Assembly (NCBI RefSeq): GCF_008831285.2
Contig: NC_045138.2
Span: forward strand, 28,553,934 to 28,617,933
Source of the DNA: Nymphaea colorata
Taxonomy: Eukaryota; Streptophyta; Magnoliopsida; Nymphaeales; Nymphaeaceae
Length of the DNA stretch: 64,000 nucleotides
Direction: 5' to 3'
Both the position numbers and the translations under genes were made by a program. The notes under the pieces were generated by a model. It searched no databases. It was given only the letters and a program-made list of their open reading frames with translations, and was not told where the DNA came from. Shown piece after piece: positions 52,051-64,000 of the stretch. Numbering within the stretch: the stretch's first letter is position 1; each line of letters starts with the position of its first letter.

Positions 52051-55000
52051 TACTTCCTAATCAGTTTCTTCCGTTTCTAACTCTCTTTTTCCAATCCTAT
52101 TTTTTCCTTTTTATTCTGTCTTTCTAATGCCTTGATGGGGATGCCCTTCTCTTGCCATCTTCTTCTTCCTCGCACCTTTGGTGATCGGAAAAGTGTAGGG
52201 GCACGTCTCCAAAGGCCACCACGTTAGTATCAGCTGTCATTCCACTTCAAAGCTGCTTTCTGATGTGCAGCCACTAACAGCATTGGAGTGTATATGACAG
52301 ATTATTTTGTAATTCTTAAGATGATAGATTCCTTGTCAATTTGTGTCACGATGGTATGTATTAGTGGAGCGATGGCACCACTAAATTTTCAGTGTTGAAA
52401 TCAATTTTCGAGCAATCAAACATGCCATAGCGCGAGGCATTTTCTAAAAGGTACCCAGCCAATTTGCTTCATCACTCCCCCTCGGACCCCAAACGTCACT
52501 TTGATCCTCGCGAAAACAATTTTGTGGCCCATGTGGACTGGTACTGGTCTTTATATAACGCAAAGTTGATGTTACGGAGCTTGAGTTAAATTTAGTTTGT
52601 GTTCGAAAAAGAAAGATGATTTTAACTCGAATCAACGTTTTCAGACCAAAGCTGTAGATAGAAGTCAAGGTTCGTGTTTACTGTGAGTTCTCAAAGAAAA
52701 GCACATCTTCTTTTGAGTTAATTAGCAAAATTGAGTCCTGCACACGTACTGTGTTTCTTTGGCTAGTAATTGCAATCTTATGGTGTGCCCCAGTTACTCC
52801 CATGTGATTCCACTTAAGAAAATTTACATGCACTTTTCATTCCCCATCTGTTGCACCCTGGCACTGAATGGACTTTCTTCTGTAAAAATAAAAAAAAATA
52901 AAAACATTATGTGGGTTTTCCCATTGACTTCCCAAAGCATATCTAAGACCTTATTCCTTTTCAGATCGATTGCCACTTTCCATCACATCCTGGCCAATCC
53001 AAACCTGGAAAGTGCATGCTCCTCTTGCTTACAAGCTGGAAGCTTCACCGCTATTGTTTGGCTTACAAGTAACAAAGAATGGCACTATCAATATATATAT
53101 ATATTGATAGATGTTCCTTCCCTGTACATAGGCGAATATTTTTAACAACCACGCAAAATCCTTGTTCTTTCCTCGTTTATTCTCAATTTACAACATGGTT
53201 CCAAAAGCATGACTATCTCCACATCTCAAGCCAAGGTATGTCGGCCGGAGAAAGGATTAACCCTGACTTTACAATGATAAGGCACATGTGAGAACGGAGG
53301 ATGAACAGGAACGCGTGCTGAAGAAGATCTAGGTCTTAAGGCTTGCAAAAGACAAAGATATTGTCAACTTGGTCACTAAAATGTTGACATCATCCACTTT
53401 CAAAAATTTCAGTAGTGAACTGAGATTTAGTAATTTGCCATCTAATTTGAGAGAGGATGAAAGTTTTTACCTTCATTATTTTAAGCAACTTCTAAATAAC
53501 TGTGGGCATCTTTTCAAATTTCGTGCTTTAAGCAGCTAGGATATAAAGTAGAACAATTTGGTCATTTTCATTTCATCACCATTATTAACCAGTCGTTTTC
53601 TATTACAGCCTGAATGCTCCACTTTATTCCTTTTATCGTCTAGAAGTAAGGCTAGAATGAAAGTAACTCTCTAATGCACAGACCAAAAAGCTGGAGAATC
53701 CTTTTGACAGGAGAAAAGCGCTACTTTTCTCTTTTAGCCAAAGAACAATTCCATGCTTGTGAAGCCAGGAGTTTGAGATGATGCTCTGCTAATAAACATG
53801 CGTCCGTTCATTATTGTTTTGATCAAGATCAAAGAAGGCATTTGATACGTGTAGAAATGCATGTAGAACGGAAGGCTGCACCCAATTCTGCGGGTGAATC
53901 CAGTAACATATGCACTGAGGAACGCGCACAATGCACCGAACCCCGTGAACCTGGCATTTTCTTCGAAACAAACACCCCGAAAGGTGCATATCTTGGCTGT
54001 TAATTTGTGCTGTAGCAGAGAAATCATTATAAATGAAGTTGGTGTTTTGATTTTCATTGTGGCCGATGGTGCAGAGCAACTTTCACATTCTTGATTCGTC
54101 CTTTTTGAAAAGCTAACTGCGTGGACATGGCCGTCTTCTTCGTTTTGTAGGATCGGCTCAGAATTGCCTGATCACAGAACGTGTTCTAAGGGTCGATGAG
54201 TCAAGAGCTCACCATTTCTGTAAATGTATGCAATGTTTCTTTTTTACGAATTTGGATGATAGAACGGTCGTTTCTATGCCAAAACATGTCTCCTGATGCA
54301 CATCCATGCCATCTATCCTCAACACTGCCCACTCAGGATCTCGTTTTCTTCCCAGTATCATGTACCCATGTAACATCGGCCATGTTGATATTGCTACTAT
54401 TGTGTATTCTCGTTTTAGTTCACATAGATTTATACAGGAAAATCAGATTTTGAAGGAAACAAAATCATCAAAAAAGCTGTAAACAGAAGTTTTGCAACAG
54501 AATTTGAGTTGGGCATGGTGTGGCAAAATCCGTGGCTGATTTTTGCTCCCTTTTCGAGGATTATTTCCATCCTTGAATTGATTTTTTCGTATATCGTGAA
54601 AAATTACATAGTTAACTTAATGTAGAAATTTTTCCTACTAGAGGCTCGCCTTTTGCCATTATTACTGTACCAAGCCTCACATTTTTAAGTGTATTCATAT
54701 ATATGGAACTTGGTTTGGTTGACATTTCTATTATGTTGCTTGAGGTTTTACGTGGCATTGTTTTCATAAAACTTAGTGGCTGAGGATCACCCTCAAACAA
54801 AAATGTATATGCCAACAGAGCCTTCACATGTGAAAGTAGGCAATCGCTTTTTTGAATCGAAATAGCAACGGAAAAAACAACTGGCCTCTGTTAAGCAATT
54901 CCCAAACAAGTTTGGCCATATTGAATATTAAGAGAGCAAGACTCTTGAATGGAGTTGCTCAAAAACTTGGTCCTTTAATGAAAAGTTTAATATACTGGAA

Positions 55001-55107
55001 ACAGCATGATTGTATAAAGCTGGTCTCTGCTTTTTGGCATGCATAGCTAATTTTTCTTTAGGTCTTTTGGACAAAAGACTAATTCTTCCTTTATTCCTTG
55101 AGGAAAC
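52051..55107. other. Intergenic; no gene recognised
   Basis: Contains the 3' flank of the LysM kinase and the upstream region of the ERD7-like gene. Two overlapping minus-strand frames (53734-54079, about 100 codons) are the longest open stretches; neither has a motif I recognise. A short (TA)n run lies at about 53092-53104. No repeats obvious by eye. Confidence 0.45.
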
Positions 55108-57423
55108 ATGAGCTGCTGCCGGCACCCTTCTAAGAAAACTCCTCAAGGGTCAGAAGTCACCATGGAGGAGAAAGAAATACTAAGCATCCCTGCAGCACAG
55201 CTCACCCTTGTGGACTCTAATCACAGTTTGAAGATCTGTCGTGGTGAATTCACCATCCTCAAACTCATCCAAGAAGGAGCCGCAATTGCCATCATTGTCA
55301 AGGTCGGCGATGACTACCAGTGGCCGCTGACAAAGGACGAACCTGTCGTGAAGCTCGATGATCTTCACTACCTCTTCTCCGTTAAGCCACCTTCAACTGA
55401 AGAAAAGAAGAAGGCTGAGTTCATCAGCTATGGTGTCAAGTTCAGTAAGAGAAGTAGGGCGGTTGATGCACTGGACGCATTTCTAAGTGAGAATTCTTGC
55501 TTCAGTGCAGTTAAAACAGAAGCCGCCACGCCGGTGGCAGAAACCGCCACAAAAGTGGGTTGTTGTGGGTTTGGGAAGGGATTAGAGGATGACGACTGGA
55601 AGAAGTATGCACCAAACGTGGAAAATTATCATGGAACTTTAGCCAAGGCCATTGCTAGTGGCACAGGTGAGGTAGTAAAGGGAGTGTTCATTTGTAGTAA
55701 TGCTTATAGGTCTGCCTTGCAGAATGGTAGTGAAACGCTTAAGAATGATGTGCAAGTTAAGGCTGGATCTTCAAGCAAAAATAAGGGCCTTGCTAAAAAG
55801 GGCCTCAAAAGGTAGTGTTTGATCTCTCTCTCTCCCCCTTTCTTTTTCCTTGTTTGCTGAATTTTGTTTCCATTTGGCTGGTTCATTCACTCTCTGCAAC
55901 ATATTCTGCAATGTCTATGACAAAATCTTGGTCTGGATACAGTGGCAAATGCAGAAGTTTTCAAAAATATGCTAGTACTTTTGTCAGTTTCTGTTGCAGG
56001 GTTTCAGTTTTCAACATCTGATATACTGTGAAGAACAATTTTCAAGCATTCGCTTATTCCGAGGAAAACACAATCTTTTTTGTGATTCTACAAATATTTT
56101 CTCTCTGTTTTTCTATGTTGTTCGTGCCTTCTCATGCTTTCACATAAGATGCACCACATTTTTTCCCAGGTTTCTTTCAGAAACAATCAGAATGTTTAAA
56201 ATGCTTCAAGATTTTTCATCCGTTAGAACTGTCAAGAAACATATTTGCAGCTATTTTTGTTTGAAATGGAGACCATGAACATACATTTCATTGGAAAAAG
56301 TATTGCCATCTCAGGGTGCGGAAGATGTCAAAGATGACCGAGAAGTTGAGCCATACTGTGCTTGAAGGTGTTGTTACGGCCACAGGATCAATTACTGGTA
56401 GTATGGTTAAATCACAAGCCGGAAAGAAGTTCTTTTCATTGATGCCCGGGGAGGTGCTTCTGGTAACACTGGATGCTGTTGGTGAGTATCATACATATGA
56501 TATCTTTTGTGACCATGGCTGACACTGACGACTAATAGGTGGTTTAATTCAGTATGGATTGTCCTCATGCTGCTACTCCATATCTGTTGTTAATTTATTC
56601 CAGGCAAAACTCTTAAGGTCAGGTCGTAGCTTGCATGTTAAGTGTAATTCATTCTCAGATGTCGGTGTCCTTTGTATTGCAGATAAGGTGTTAGAAGCTT
56701 TAGAGGTTGCTGGAAAAGATTCTCTGTCTGTAACTGCTGGTGCCACTACAAGAATGGTCTCCGAAAGGTAAATTGATGGCATGAGCCTTTTCGCCCTCAT
56801 TTCTGTCAATACTAGCATGCCACCTTGAATAACAAAATCGAATTTGGCAAAACGTTGTCAATTGTAGTTCATCAATTGCACTGAAACCCTGCATTCCTTA
56901 AGGCAAAGTACCTTATTGATCATACACTCAAGGAATTAATGTTCCACGCCTTCAATTGCTATGTGATCAATGAACTGGAACCAAGTGAACTCATGGAGTA
57001 CTAATTTCTGCTGCTAATTGCCATGTTCTTGCATTCTGAATTGAACTCATGAGCCTGTGTCCTTTGAAGTATTTCCGTCTTCACATTATGGGCCAAGTCT
57101 AGTTTAAGAAAGCACTACCCATCACCTCTGGTCTTATGGCATCATCAATTGGTCAAGCCTCTGTTTCTTTCCATAAAAAATGACCATGGTCGCCATGCTT
57201 ATGGATGGTGGAAGATTATAACCTGTAACTGTCTTTCTCTTTCCTTTTTCCTACTTTTTCAAGGTTTGGAGAAGATGTAGGAGAGGTCACAGATGATGTG
57301 CTTGCTACTGCTGGTCATGCACTTGGCACAGCCTGGAACGTGTTCAAGATCAGGAAAGCCATCAACCCAGCATCTAAAAAGGGAATTCAAAAGGCTATCA
57401 TGAAAAGTGTAATAAAGAAGTGA
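55108..57423 (+). CDS. ERD7: Senescence/dehydration-associated protein, ERD7 family
   Basis: Plant stress-associated protein of the senescence-domain (spartin-related) family; ERD7 relatives associate with lipids and membranes and rise in drought, cold and senescence. Four exons: 55108-55811, 56315-56481, 56683-56767, 57264-57423, with consistent phases, 371 residues. The N-terminal half (about 20-150) has the family pattern IPAAQLTLVDSNHSLKICRG, then VGDDYQWPLTKDEPVVKLDD and HYLFSV. A poorly conserved linker follows (about 150-175). The senescence domain runs from about 185 to 360, with KMSKMTEKLSHTVLEGVV, SQAGKKFFSLMPGEVLL, LEALEVAGKDSLS and HALGTAWNVFKIRKAINP, a strong family signature. 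The end is Lys-rich (MKSVIKK). ATG 55108 has A at -3; a second ATG lies 18 codons on. No membrane-spanning segment or clear transit peptide. It does not overlap its neighbours. Confidence 0.93.
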
Positions 57424-58253
57424 AGGCCAAGGAATGTGGGAGCAGAATTATCAGAATATATACTCATTTTTTTGCCAATTGACCTACAAAATGACGCTTC
57501 AATATTTGTTGTTGTTGTTTACCTATTATTATATGACTGGACATTGGTTCCTGTTCTTGAGTAAACTATGCGACAGCAATATATTCTAGTTTTCTGTTTT
57601 CATTTTTCCACGAAACTGGCAGAGATCAAAGTAGAACATCTTTTAATGCCCTGATGATAACATAAAATGCGTCGCTCTGGAAGATTGGGAATGCTAAATT
57701 ACAGAGGGATACGATATATATACCTCATTATGCAACAAATACGGCTACTTCTCATGGCTAGACAAGGACGAGAACTTATAGATAGAGATCTAGGACTCTA
57801 CCACAAACTTGATCACAATGAGAAAAGGCAGAGACATACGTCCGTAGAAACTTTCATCCTGTCTTTCTCCCTCACTCTCCCCTTCATGTTATTTCACTTG
57901 CTTCTCTCATAATTCGCCAATATATACGGGCGCAATGCTTGTATGCTGATCAATGTGAGTTGGTTACCTACGTGACCACTCCCATTTACACATGATGGGT
58001 AGACAGGTTACTAAACTTTCAAAGTGAACTTGACATGCATTCTCAATCAGCATAATAGCGACAAGAATATGCCGCCCTCGAGCATATATAAATAGTGACC
58101 AATAGTGTATTTATTAGTGTAATTCAATAGTTTAACCTGATTAAAAACCAAACTATGTGCAAGCAAATGCACATTAAATCTCGTTTTTGCCTTAGATCAA
58201 AGTTCACCTTCACAAGTCTCTACATATTGAATCCATAAGTAGTTGATGAATAT

Positions 58254-58321
<68 letters not shown>

Positions 58322-59900
58322 GTGTGTGTGTGTGTGTGCACACACAAAAACACAAACAACACTATCTAAGCAATTTTACTTGCTGATAGTAAATATAGAC
58401 GCCTGTAAGGTATTAAATGATTGTTCTCTCCTTTATGTATCTCTTGCATTAGAAATAGTTGTTTCCTCATACTAAATTAGCAACATTAATTCATCACTTC
58501 AAAATAAAGTCAAGAATCTATAGTGGTAGCACAAAATTTGATACATACAATAACATAAAATCCAATATCTTCATGGACTTGACAATGGAAAACTAGTGGC
58601 CATTCTTCATTTCCCCAATTTGATCGACTTATTCTTCAGTGCAACATATACTGTATGCCTCACATACTATGACAGAGCTAACTCATAATCACGAGGTTAT
58701 GCACTATGAGAAAAAATGGATTTTTTTGTCGTATAGATCATCAAGGATCAAGCTTTTCCCAAATAGTTGGTTCCAGTTCTCAAACATACCAACCTTAGTC
58801 CAACTATGAGAATTTGAGCCATCAAATATGGTTGGTAAGTGTACATAATTTGGGAAATTATATTTGTCTTTAATTTCTTAATATGAGACTTTGCTTTGAT
58901 CCAATCAAGGTGATGTTCCCAAATAAAATATATGTGAAATGTCATCCACCCATCGAAGTTTTTCTTTTTTCAATTTATTAACAATTAAACTCATAAAAAC
59001 CCATCATACTATTAAATAAGTTTCTCCAAATTTTGTCCATTTCATTTGAACTCACCTATCAGTGCAACTTTCCTGCTTGTTCTATCATTTAACAAGGGAA
59101 GGACAAAAAAGAATGAAAAAAATAAAACGTCCAAAATAGATCTTTTTTTCTTTTTACATCACCAAAATATTTCCATTGGTAACATGCAATTTTGATTTAT
59201 CGTGGCCGATGCCAAAAACATAAAACACATGCAAAGTATGTCAGGAAAAAAAAGTATGCAAACACATGCAAACGTATACCAGCGTAATGCTCGTATGCTG
59301 GCCACTCCCTCCATCTCCATGAGAGCGGATCTGGATCTTGACCCATCATTGACAGATCTAGATCTAGTCACCAAACGTTACAATCATGTAAATTTTTTAC
59401 GGACAGTGACGTCTTTAACTTCAAAGTATGAGAACGCCAGTGACTGATATTCGATTTCAAGACATCGAAGAACTTGGATTACTAAACCGAAGGGATATAT
59501 TTTGTGGGTTTTCATTAGTTTTAAGAAACCACAAAGAACCAATGGAAACAGTAATTTTATCAGTAGATTGTGATATCAAAAACAAAAATTGTGACTAAAA
59601 GTTTCAATTTCTCTTGTTGATAGAACTTTAGTTGGAGCCCTTTTTGATAGTTTTCATAAAAAGATTTTAAGCGTTGTGTTTTAAACATTTTTTATTTAAA
59701 CACTTTTCGTGCAGTTTTCTAGGATTACGAAAGAGTTGGATTTGATAAGAGGGTTTTAATACCTCACTTCCAATATATTTGGGTGCAACAGTCCTGACCC
59801 GTTTCAATCAAGACGGGGAAGGAGGGAATTGGAATTCAAACTCTCTCCGTCTCTGTACCTCTCCCTCGCTTCATTCTCACCTGCATCCTTCGAATCCGGG
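57424..59900. other. Intergenic; upstream part serves the gene starting at 59901
   Basis: The 3' flank of the ERD7-like gene is followed by AT-rich sequence with no recognised gene. A (TA)n(TG)n array lies at 58257-58338. A weak TATA-like AATATATTT lies at about 59772, about 125 bases before the ATG at 59901, and a CT-rich leader (CTCTCTCCGTCTCTGTACC) lies between. Confidence 0.45.
58257..58338. repeat. (TA)n(TG)n microsatellite
   Basis: About 62 bases of TA followed by about 20 bases of TG, then a short CACACA. Confidence 0.96.
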
Positions 59901-60053
59901 ATGCCGAAAGTCGCGAAGGATAAGTCCGCAAAAAAGCTTTCCGACATCTCCAATCTTGCCAAGAGTTCGAAGTCGGGCAAGAAGGAGAGCGAAAAGAGCG
60001 GCAATCAAACTGAGCGCCTTTTCCATACCGACTTGACAAATCTCATTCATCAG
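59901..60053 (+). CDS. First exon of an unidentified, Lys-rich (probably nuclear) protein; gene partial
   Basis: An ATG after a CT-rich leader opens 51 codons ending exactly at a CAG|GTGAAC donor. The peptide starts MPKVAKDKSAKKLSDISNLA, continues Lys/Ser-rich (about one quarter Lys), and ends with a more ordered ERLFHTDLTNLIHQ. The basic, low-complexity start suggests a nuclear protein. The HTDLTNLIHQ segment looks like the beginning of a conserved domain, but I could not name it. No continuing exon was found before 64000; the first intron would then be longer than 3.9 kb and contain the copia relic and nested elements. It may run off the right edge. Confidence 0.5.
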
Positions 60054-60924
60054 GTGAACCCCTAAGTTCTTCCTCTCTTAGATAATCGAAAAAATGAGAA
60101 GAATAATTTGAAATTGTGGCACTCAATGTGGGCAATGTTTTTTTTTTTTTTTCTGATGGGTTTGTTTTGGTTTCTGGTCTATGAAAATGTTGAACCCAAA
60201 TGTGGGGATTCGTGTTGAGTTGAAGGGCAATCTTTGTTCTTCTTTCGCTTTGTGCTTTTGCAATTGGGATTCTTTTAAGTTGAACGGAACAAGCATCTGG
60301 CTGCGGATTCACAAAAAAATTGGAAGAGGAATTGCTGTGAGTTCCGGATCTTGACTGTCTTGAGCACCATCTCCAGAGGATGCATTGTTCTGGTCCTGTG
60401 CTTCATCTCTCTGTGTGTGCGTGTGCGTGTGTGTGTGTTTTTTTTCTTTTTTTCTTTTAGCTCTTCTTAGAGATGGGTTCAGTAAATTTTACGTGGGAAA
60501 GCACAAATTTTCTGGGCAAGTTTCGGAGCTTACCATTTGGGAGGTGCCCTTTCGTTATCATGTTATGCACTGTTCGCATTGTTTCACTATGCGTCACAAG
60601 CTTAAGAGAATGAAGGGTGGAAAACTGAATCACACAGAAAAATGGGTTTTACGCAGTTCGGCCACTGGGGCCTATCTCCACGGGCAAGCAGTTGAGGTTT
60701 ATTATCTTCAATATAGAGTTACAAGCAAACTTATATAGTGGTATCAAGAACAATAGCACCCAACGGCTATTGCATGAACTAAGGCAAGCATTGCTAGGAG
60801 AAGGACTTGCGATCTTGAGAGAAGCAATCATTGCTGCTTCTACATGAGTTTCCTTCTTTAGAAAGCAGAATTTCCATATGAGATGGCAGAGATGAATGTT
60901 GTCAAGAAATGTAGCATCATTCTA

Positions 60925-61140
60925 TCAGTTATTGGTACGGCGTAGCAGCCGATACCTACCATTATATATATCGACCCGTATGGCCCTCTTCTAAATTTAT
61001 GAATTTTTTAAGTTAATTTAAATTACTATTAAATTAATTTAATAATTAAAAATACAAAAGCAGTAAAACCTGTATCGACCTTGTATCGCTTATCAATCGA
61101 TAACCAATGCGGACTGATATTTATAGCATGAACACTGCGA
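60925..61140. repeat. Repeat inserted in the 3' LTR of the copia relic
   Basis: This stretch is absent from the matching 5' LTR (near 63290) and so is a later insertion. It holds GCAGCCGATACC, TCGACCCGTATGG, CCTGTATCGACCTTGTATCG and ATCAATCGATAACC around an AT-rich core. It shares the CGATAC vocabulary with 41640-41860. Ends are not precisely defined. Confidence 0.55.
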
Positions 61141-61484
61141 CAGAGAACATAAATGGAGACCACCGTTCTTCTCATAAATTAACTACTTTAAATAATCTTT
61201 CTCAACACGCTATTGATTACTTTAAATAATCTTTCCCAACATTCTCCTTCAAGTGGAGTTTAGGGGTCATATACCTTCATTTGTTAAGAATATATTCAAA
61301 CTGAAGTTGAGGAAATCCTTTAGCAGGTGTGTGCGCTAGTTGCTCAAAGCTCTTGATATAAGGTGTAATAGTATTTCCCCTTTAATTCTTTGTCTAATAA
61401 AAAGAAAGTCTACTTTCATGTGTTTAGTTTGTTCACGATAGACTGGATTTTCTGCAACATGGATTGTTGATTGATTCTCACAAT

Positions 61485-61824
61485 CTATGTCACTTGGGTG
61501 CCTCTAAATGGCTGCCGCACCTGTGTTGGCGCTGGTGCTGATTCTGGTGCTTCTCCAACGCAGCACATTCAATTCGGTCAGCCAAACCAAGTCAAAACTG
61601 ACTAGTTTAAATGTGCACATAACTAAGTTATCTTTAATACAAAATTTTATATGTAAATATAAATAAATAAGGCTACTAACCAGCTAAATAACTATGTAAC
61701 AAATGATTTATATTCATATATACACATATAATATACACTCTTGCCCCCCCATACCTATTTTTTTAAAAAAATTTCCACATTTGCACCAGCTCCAACACCC
61801 ACACCCCGCACTCATGTGACATAA
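61485..61824. mobile_element. 340-bp MITE-like element with 8-bp target duplication, nested in copia RNase H
   Basis: CTCACAAT at 61477-61484 is repeated at 61825-61832, flanking imperfect inverted ends (CTATGTCACTTGGGTGC at the left; the right end reads, reversed, TTATGTCACATGAGTGCGGG). Both ends also contain GTTGG(C/A)GCTGGTGC. An 8-bp target duplication fits the hAT superfamily. Removing the element and one target copy restores the copia RNase H sequence TGTGAGAATCAATCAACAAT, so the insertion is real and younger than the retroelement. No coding capacity. Confidence 0.85.
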
Positions 61825-63357
61825 CTCACAATTTTTTTTTTTTTGGGAAGTTCAACATGCAACGGTAACTTAGTGAAAAGTGACGTGAGCTATGTAAGTT
61901 CACATGTCACTGCAGTCATGGCTCACTATTCAGGTTAAACACTGGATCTTGAGATAGTATTTATTTGTTGCTTCTCCAAATTATCAAGTTATCTTCAACA
62001 AAGGCACTGTATCCAATTGTAGACTTCTGGATACTGCTATTAGCTTAGTCTGCATCTGTATACCCCTCAATATGATGATAAGTGCTCCTTTATTACCACA
62101 GAGCAAGGCCTAAACTATTCTTGATGTATTCATGAATGCGAGTGTGATTGCTGTAACATGACAAGGTTTTGGTATGCATAGTTGCTGAATTACTACTCTT
62201 TACAACATAGGAAATACCAAACCAGTTACAGTCAAATAAAATAGTTTGCCCACTAATCTCTGGGACTGTTCAACATCAGGTAAAGATAATATTTCTTCAT
62301 CACTATCAAGTTTACTGTAAGCCTCTATTGGGGTACCAATTGGTTTAGATCTAATTTTTCCAATCTCTTTCAGAATATTGAGTAGATATTTTTTCATTGA
62401 GAGAGATGAATTTCTTTCCTTGACAAGCAATCTCAATCTCAAGACAAAACCCTGTCTTCTAATCCTCCCAAGTCTTCTAATGTCAAAACCCTGTGCTAGA
62501 TGCTCTTTGACTTTAGTTATTTCTAATTCATCATTTTTGTAATAGCACTGTCATCAGCACAAATGAGGACCATAGTAGTTTTATCTCAATATTTTCAAGA
62601 TGAATAAATATGAATAATGAATTGTGAGAGATGAATTAATGAAATCTCTGTTCTTCATGAGTTTGACAGCCAGAAATACCATGTTCTAGGTGATTTCTTG
62701 ATGCCTTATATGGCCTTTTTCAGTTGACAAACAAGATTAGGTTTGCCTTCTTAAGGACGACTAGCCAGTAACTGCAGATAGACTTCTTTTTTTAAGGTTT
62801 CCCCTGTAAAAAGAAATTTTTAGCGTCAACTTGATAGAAATGCTGTATTCATTTTTCTAACTGGAGCAAAAGTCTCTTCATGATCAATTCCAAAACTTTG
62901 TGTGATTCCTTCTGCTACATGCCTAGCATTGTAATGTTCAGCAGGTTCATACTTTATTTACAAACGAATTGGCAATTGACCAATTGTCTACTTTTTTACC
63001 TGTAAGAAGTATACGTACTTCCCATTGTCTGATTTTTATGAAGAACTTTATTAACTTCCTTTTGCAGGCTTTAGGGCCTACATCCAAGGGCAAGCAGTAA
63101 AGAATTTCTCGTTATCTTCAATGTAAACTAGAGAGTTACACAAGAAATTTAGTGCCATCAAGGACTAGCACCCAACGGCTATTACATGAATTAAGGCAAA
63201 CAGTTACAGGAGGACTTGCAATCTTGAGAGGAAGGCTATGTTGCTGAGTCTGCATGAATTTCCTTCTTTAGAAAATGAAAATTGAGATGAGATGGACCGT
63301 ATATGGAGATTAACATTCTTCTCATGGGCTGATTGCTGCAAAGAATATTTCTGAACA

Positions 63358-64000
63358 CGATGTAAAATTCTGAGGTGCCCATCCCTTTCCTAGTGGAAAA
63401 GTCTCCCTGTTGATTTATTGCTGCTTGGAAGGGCAAAATACAAGAATTGTGGTTGGACACTGACCTTCCATTTCCAACCGCTGGTATATGCAGACATGAC
63501 TTTTGACTAGTTACAAACTTAGAACCATAATCAGGCCTACTTTTTGTCTGCCATTGTTATACCTAAAAACTATTGGCATAGTCACAGCCTCACAGGGATC
63601 ATGCATTTCTTTTCTAACGTTGATCAACCCTAAATGATTAATCTTATACATTTGTAATTGTAAATTTGTAATGAATGCTAAACGACAAATCTTGACATTT
63701 GTGTCTCACATTCACAAACATGCAGATGCGTGCATTGAAGGCATCTTTTTGGACCATATTTGCAACATGCCCTGTGATTTCACAACCATTAGCTTGGTAG
63801 TTATATTTCATGCATTGTTTCTTTTATTAATAATTTATGTATTCAAGCTGGTATTATGTTGATGTTTTCTTGCCTGCCAACTTATTATTGGGCTAGTGCC
63901 ATGTGATTAAAATGTGAGAGACTGAATACTGAAGCTTCAGAAGTATACTTGCAACTGGTCATTTTTTTATGCTGTCTGTTTTGCATTTGAAATCAAATTT
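63358..64000. other. No gene recognised
   Basis: Continues the presumed intron or flank of the gene at 59901. A 63-codon open frame at 63671-63862 shows no motif. A possible acceptor ACATGCAG at 63720-63727 followed by ATGCGTGCATTGAAGGC was noted, but the reading frame after it gives no recognisable protein. Confidence 0.35.

Larger units (their letters stand above)
60560..63357 (-). mobile_element. Degraded Ty1/copia LTR retrotransposon
   Basis: Minus-strand relic. The pol remnant reads from about 62960 down to 61330: HVAEGITQSFGIDHEETFAP, NLVCQLKKA with KKSPRTWYF, LICADDSAITK (the copia YVDD region, catalytic Tyr-Val lost), SLSMKKYLLNIL, PDVEQSQRLVGKLFYLT, GYTDAD (RNase H), CENQSTIHVAENPVY. 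Stops and frameshifts interrupt it throughout. A purine tract and TGTTGGGAAAG mark the 3' LTR start at 61241; that LTR runs to about 60560. A truncated 5' LTR copy (about 63065-63357) matches it (AGCACCCAACGGCTATT, CTTGCGATCTTGAGAG-like words). The gag, protease and integrase parts and most of the primer-binding side are deleted near 63060. It is not functional. It lies in the presumed first intron of the gene at 59901. Confidence 0.85.

Noticed and set aside
53734-54079. Two overlapping minus-strand frames of about 100 codons
   Set aside because: No recognisable motif, and the two frames compete for the same bases with no splice or start signals favouring either.
62200-62442. 80-codon minus-strand frame as a separate gene
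   Set aside because: It is the reverse-transcriptase piece (MKKYLLNIL, QRLVGKLFYLT) of the copia relic, with disrupted continuation on both sides.

Overview
The window is AT-rich, intron-rich, repeat-dense nuclear DNA of a flowering plant. Evidence for this is the multi-exon genes of plant-only families (an Aux/IAA repressor, a LysM receptor-like kinase, an ERD7/senescence-domain protein), GT-AG introns, long (TA)n and (CT)n microsatellites, MITE-like elements and a degraded Ty1/copia retrotransposon. I cannot name the species.

Layout. 1-16.5 kb is gene-poor repeat DNA: three copies of an AT-cored, GGGTCGGGTACCC-type repeat, a GAGCTCGAGC-rich repeat field, tandem duplications, a 51-nt inverted repeat, and the first copy (5699-10206) of a 4.5-kb segment. 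16.69-18.35 kb has a TATA box, a short candidate first exon and a candidate last exon of an unidentified gene. 19.9-23 kb holds a 1.2-kb duplicated segment, a pair of 283-bp inverted arms around about 1 kb, and a perfect 34-bp hairpin. 24612-28225 is the second copy of the large segment. 29252-32555 (minus) is a complete five-exon Aux/IAA gene of the IAA18/IAA26 type with a TATA box. 32.9-34.4 kb is the second copy of the 1.2-kb segment. 34.4-43 kb is repeats and minisatellites. 44342-52050 (plus) is a complete 11-exon LysM receptor-like kinase with a CT-rich leader. 55108-57423 (plus) is a complete four-exon ERD7-like gene. 59901-60053 is the first exon of a gene that appears to run off the right edge; just downstream sits a minus-strand copia relic carrying a nested MITE-like insertion.

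The three well-supported genes are independent transcription units: auxin-signalling repression, cell-surface perception of N-acetylglucosamine-type ligands, and stress-associated membrane or lipid remodelling. Exon joins were worked out by hand from splice sites, reading-frame continuity and remembered family sequences; all three give uninterrupted frames (326, 664 and 371 codons before the stop). I found no clearly new gene system. The points most worth following are the unusual GC-AG intron in the kinase gene, the large inverted repeat and hairpin near 21-23 kb, the pair of multi-kb direct duplications, and the nested transposon history in the 60-63 kb intron.
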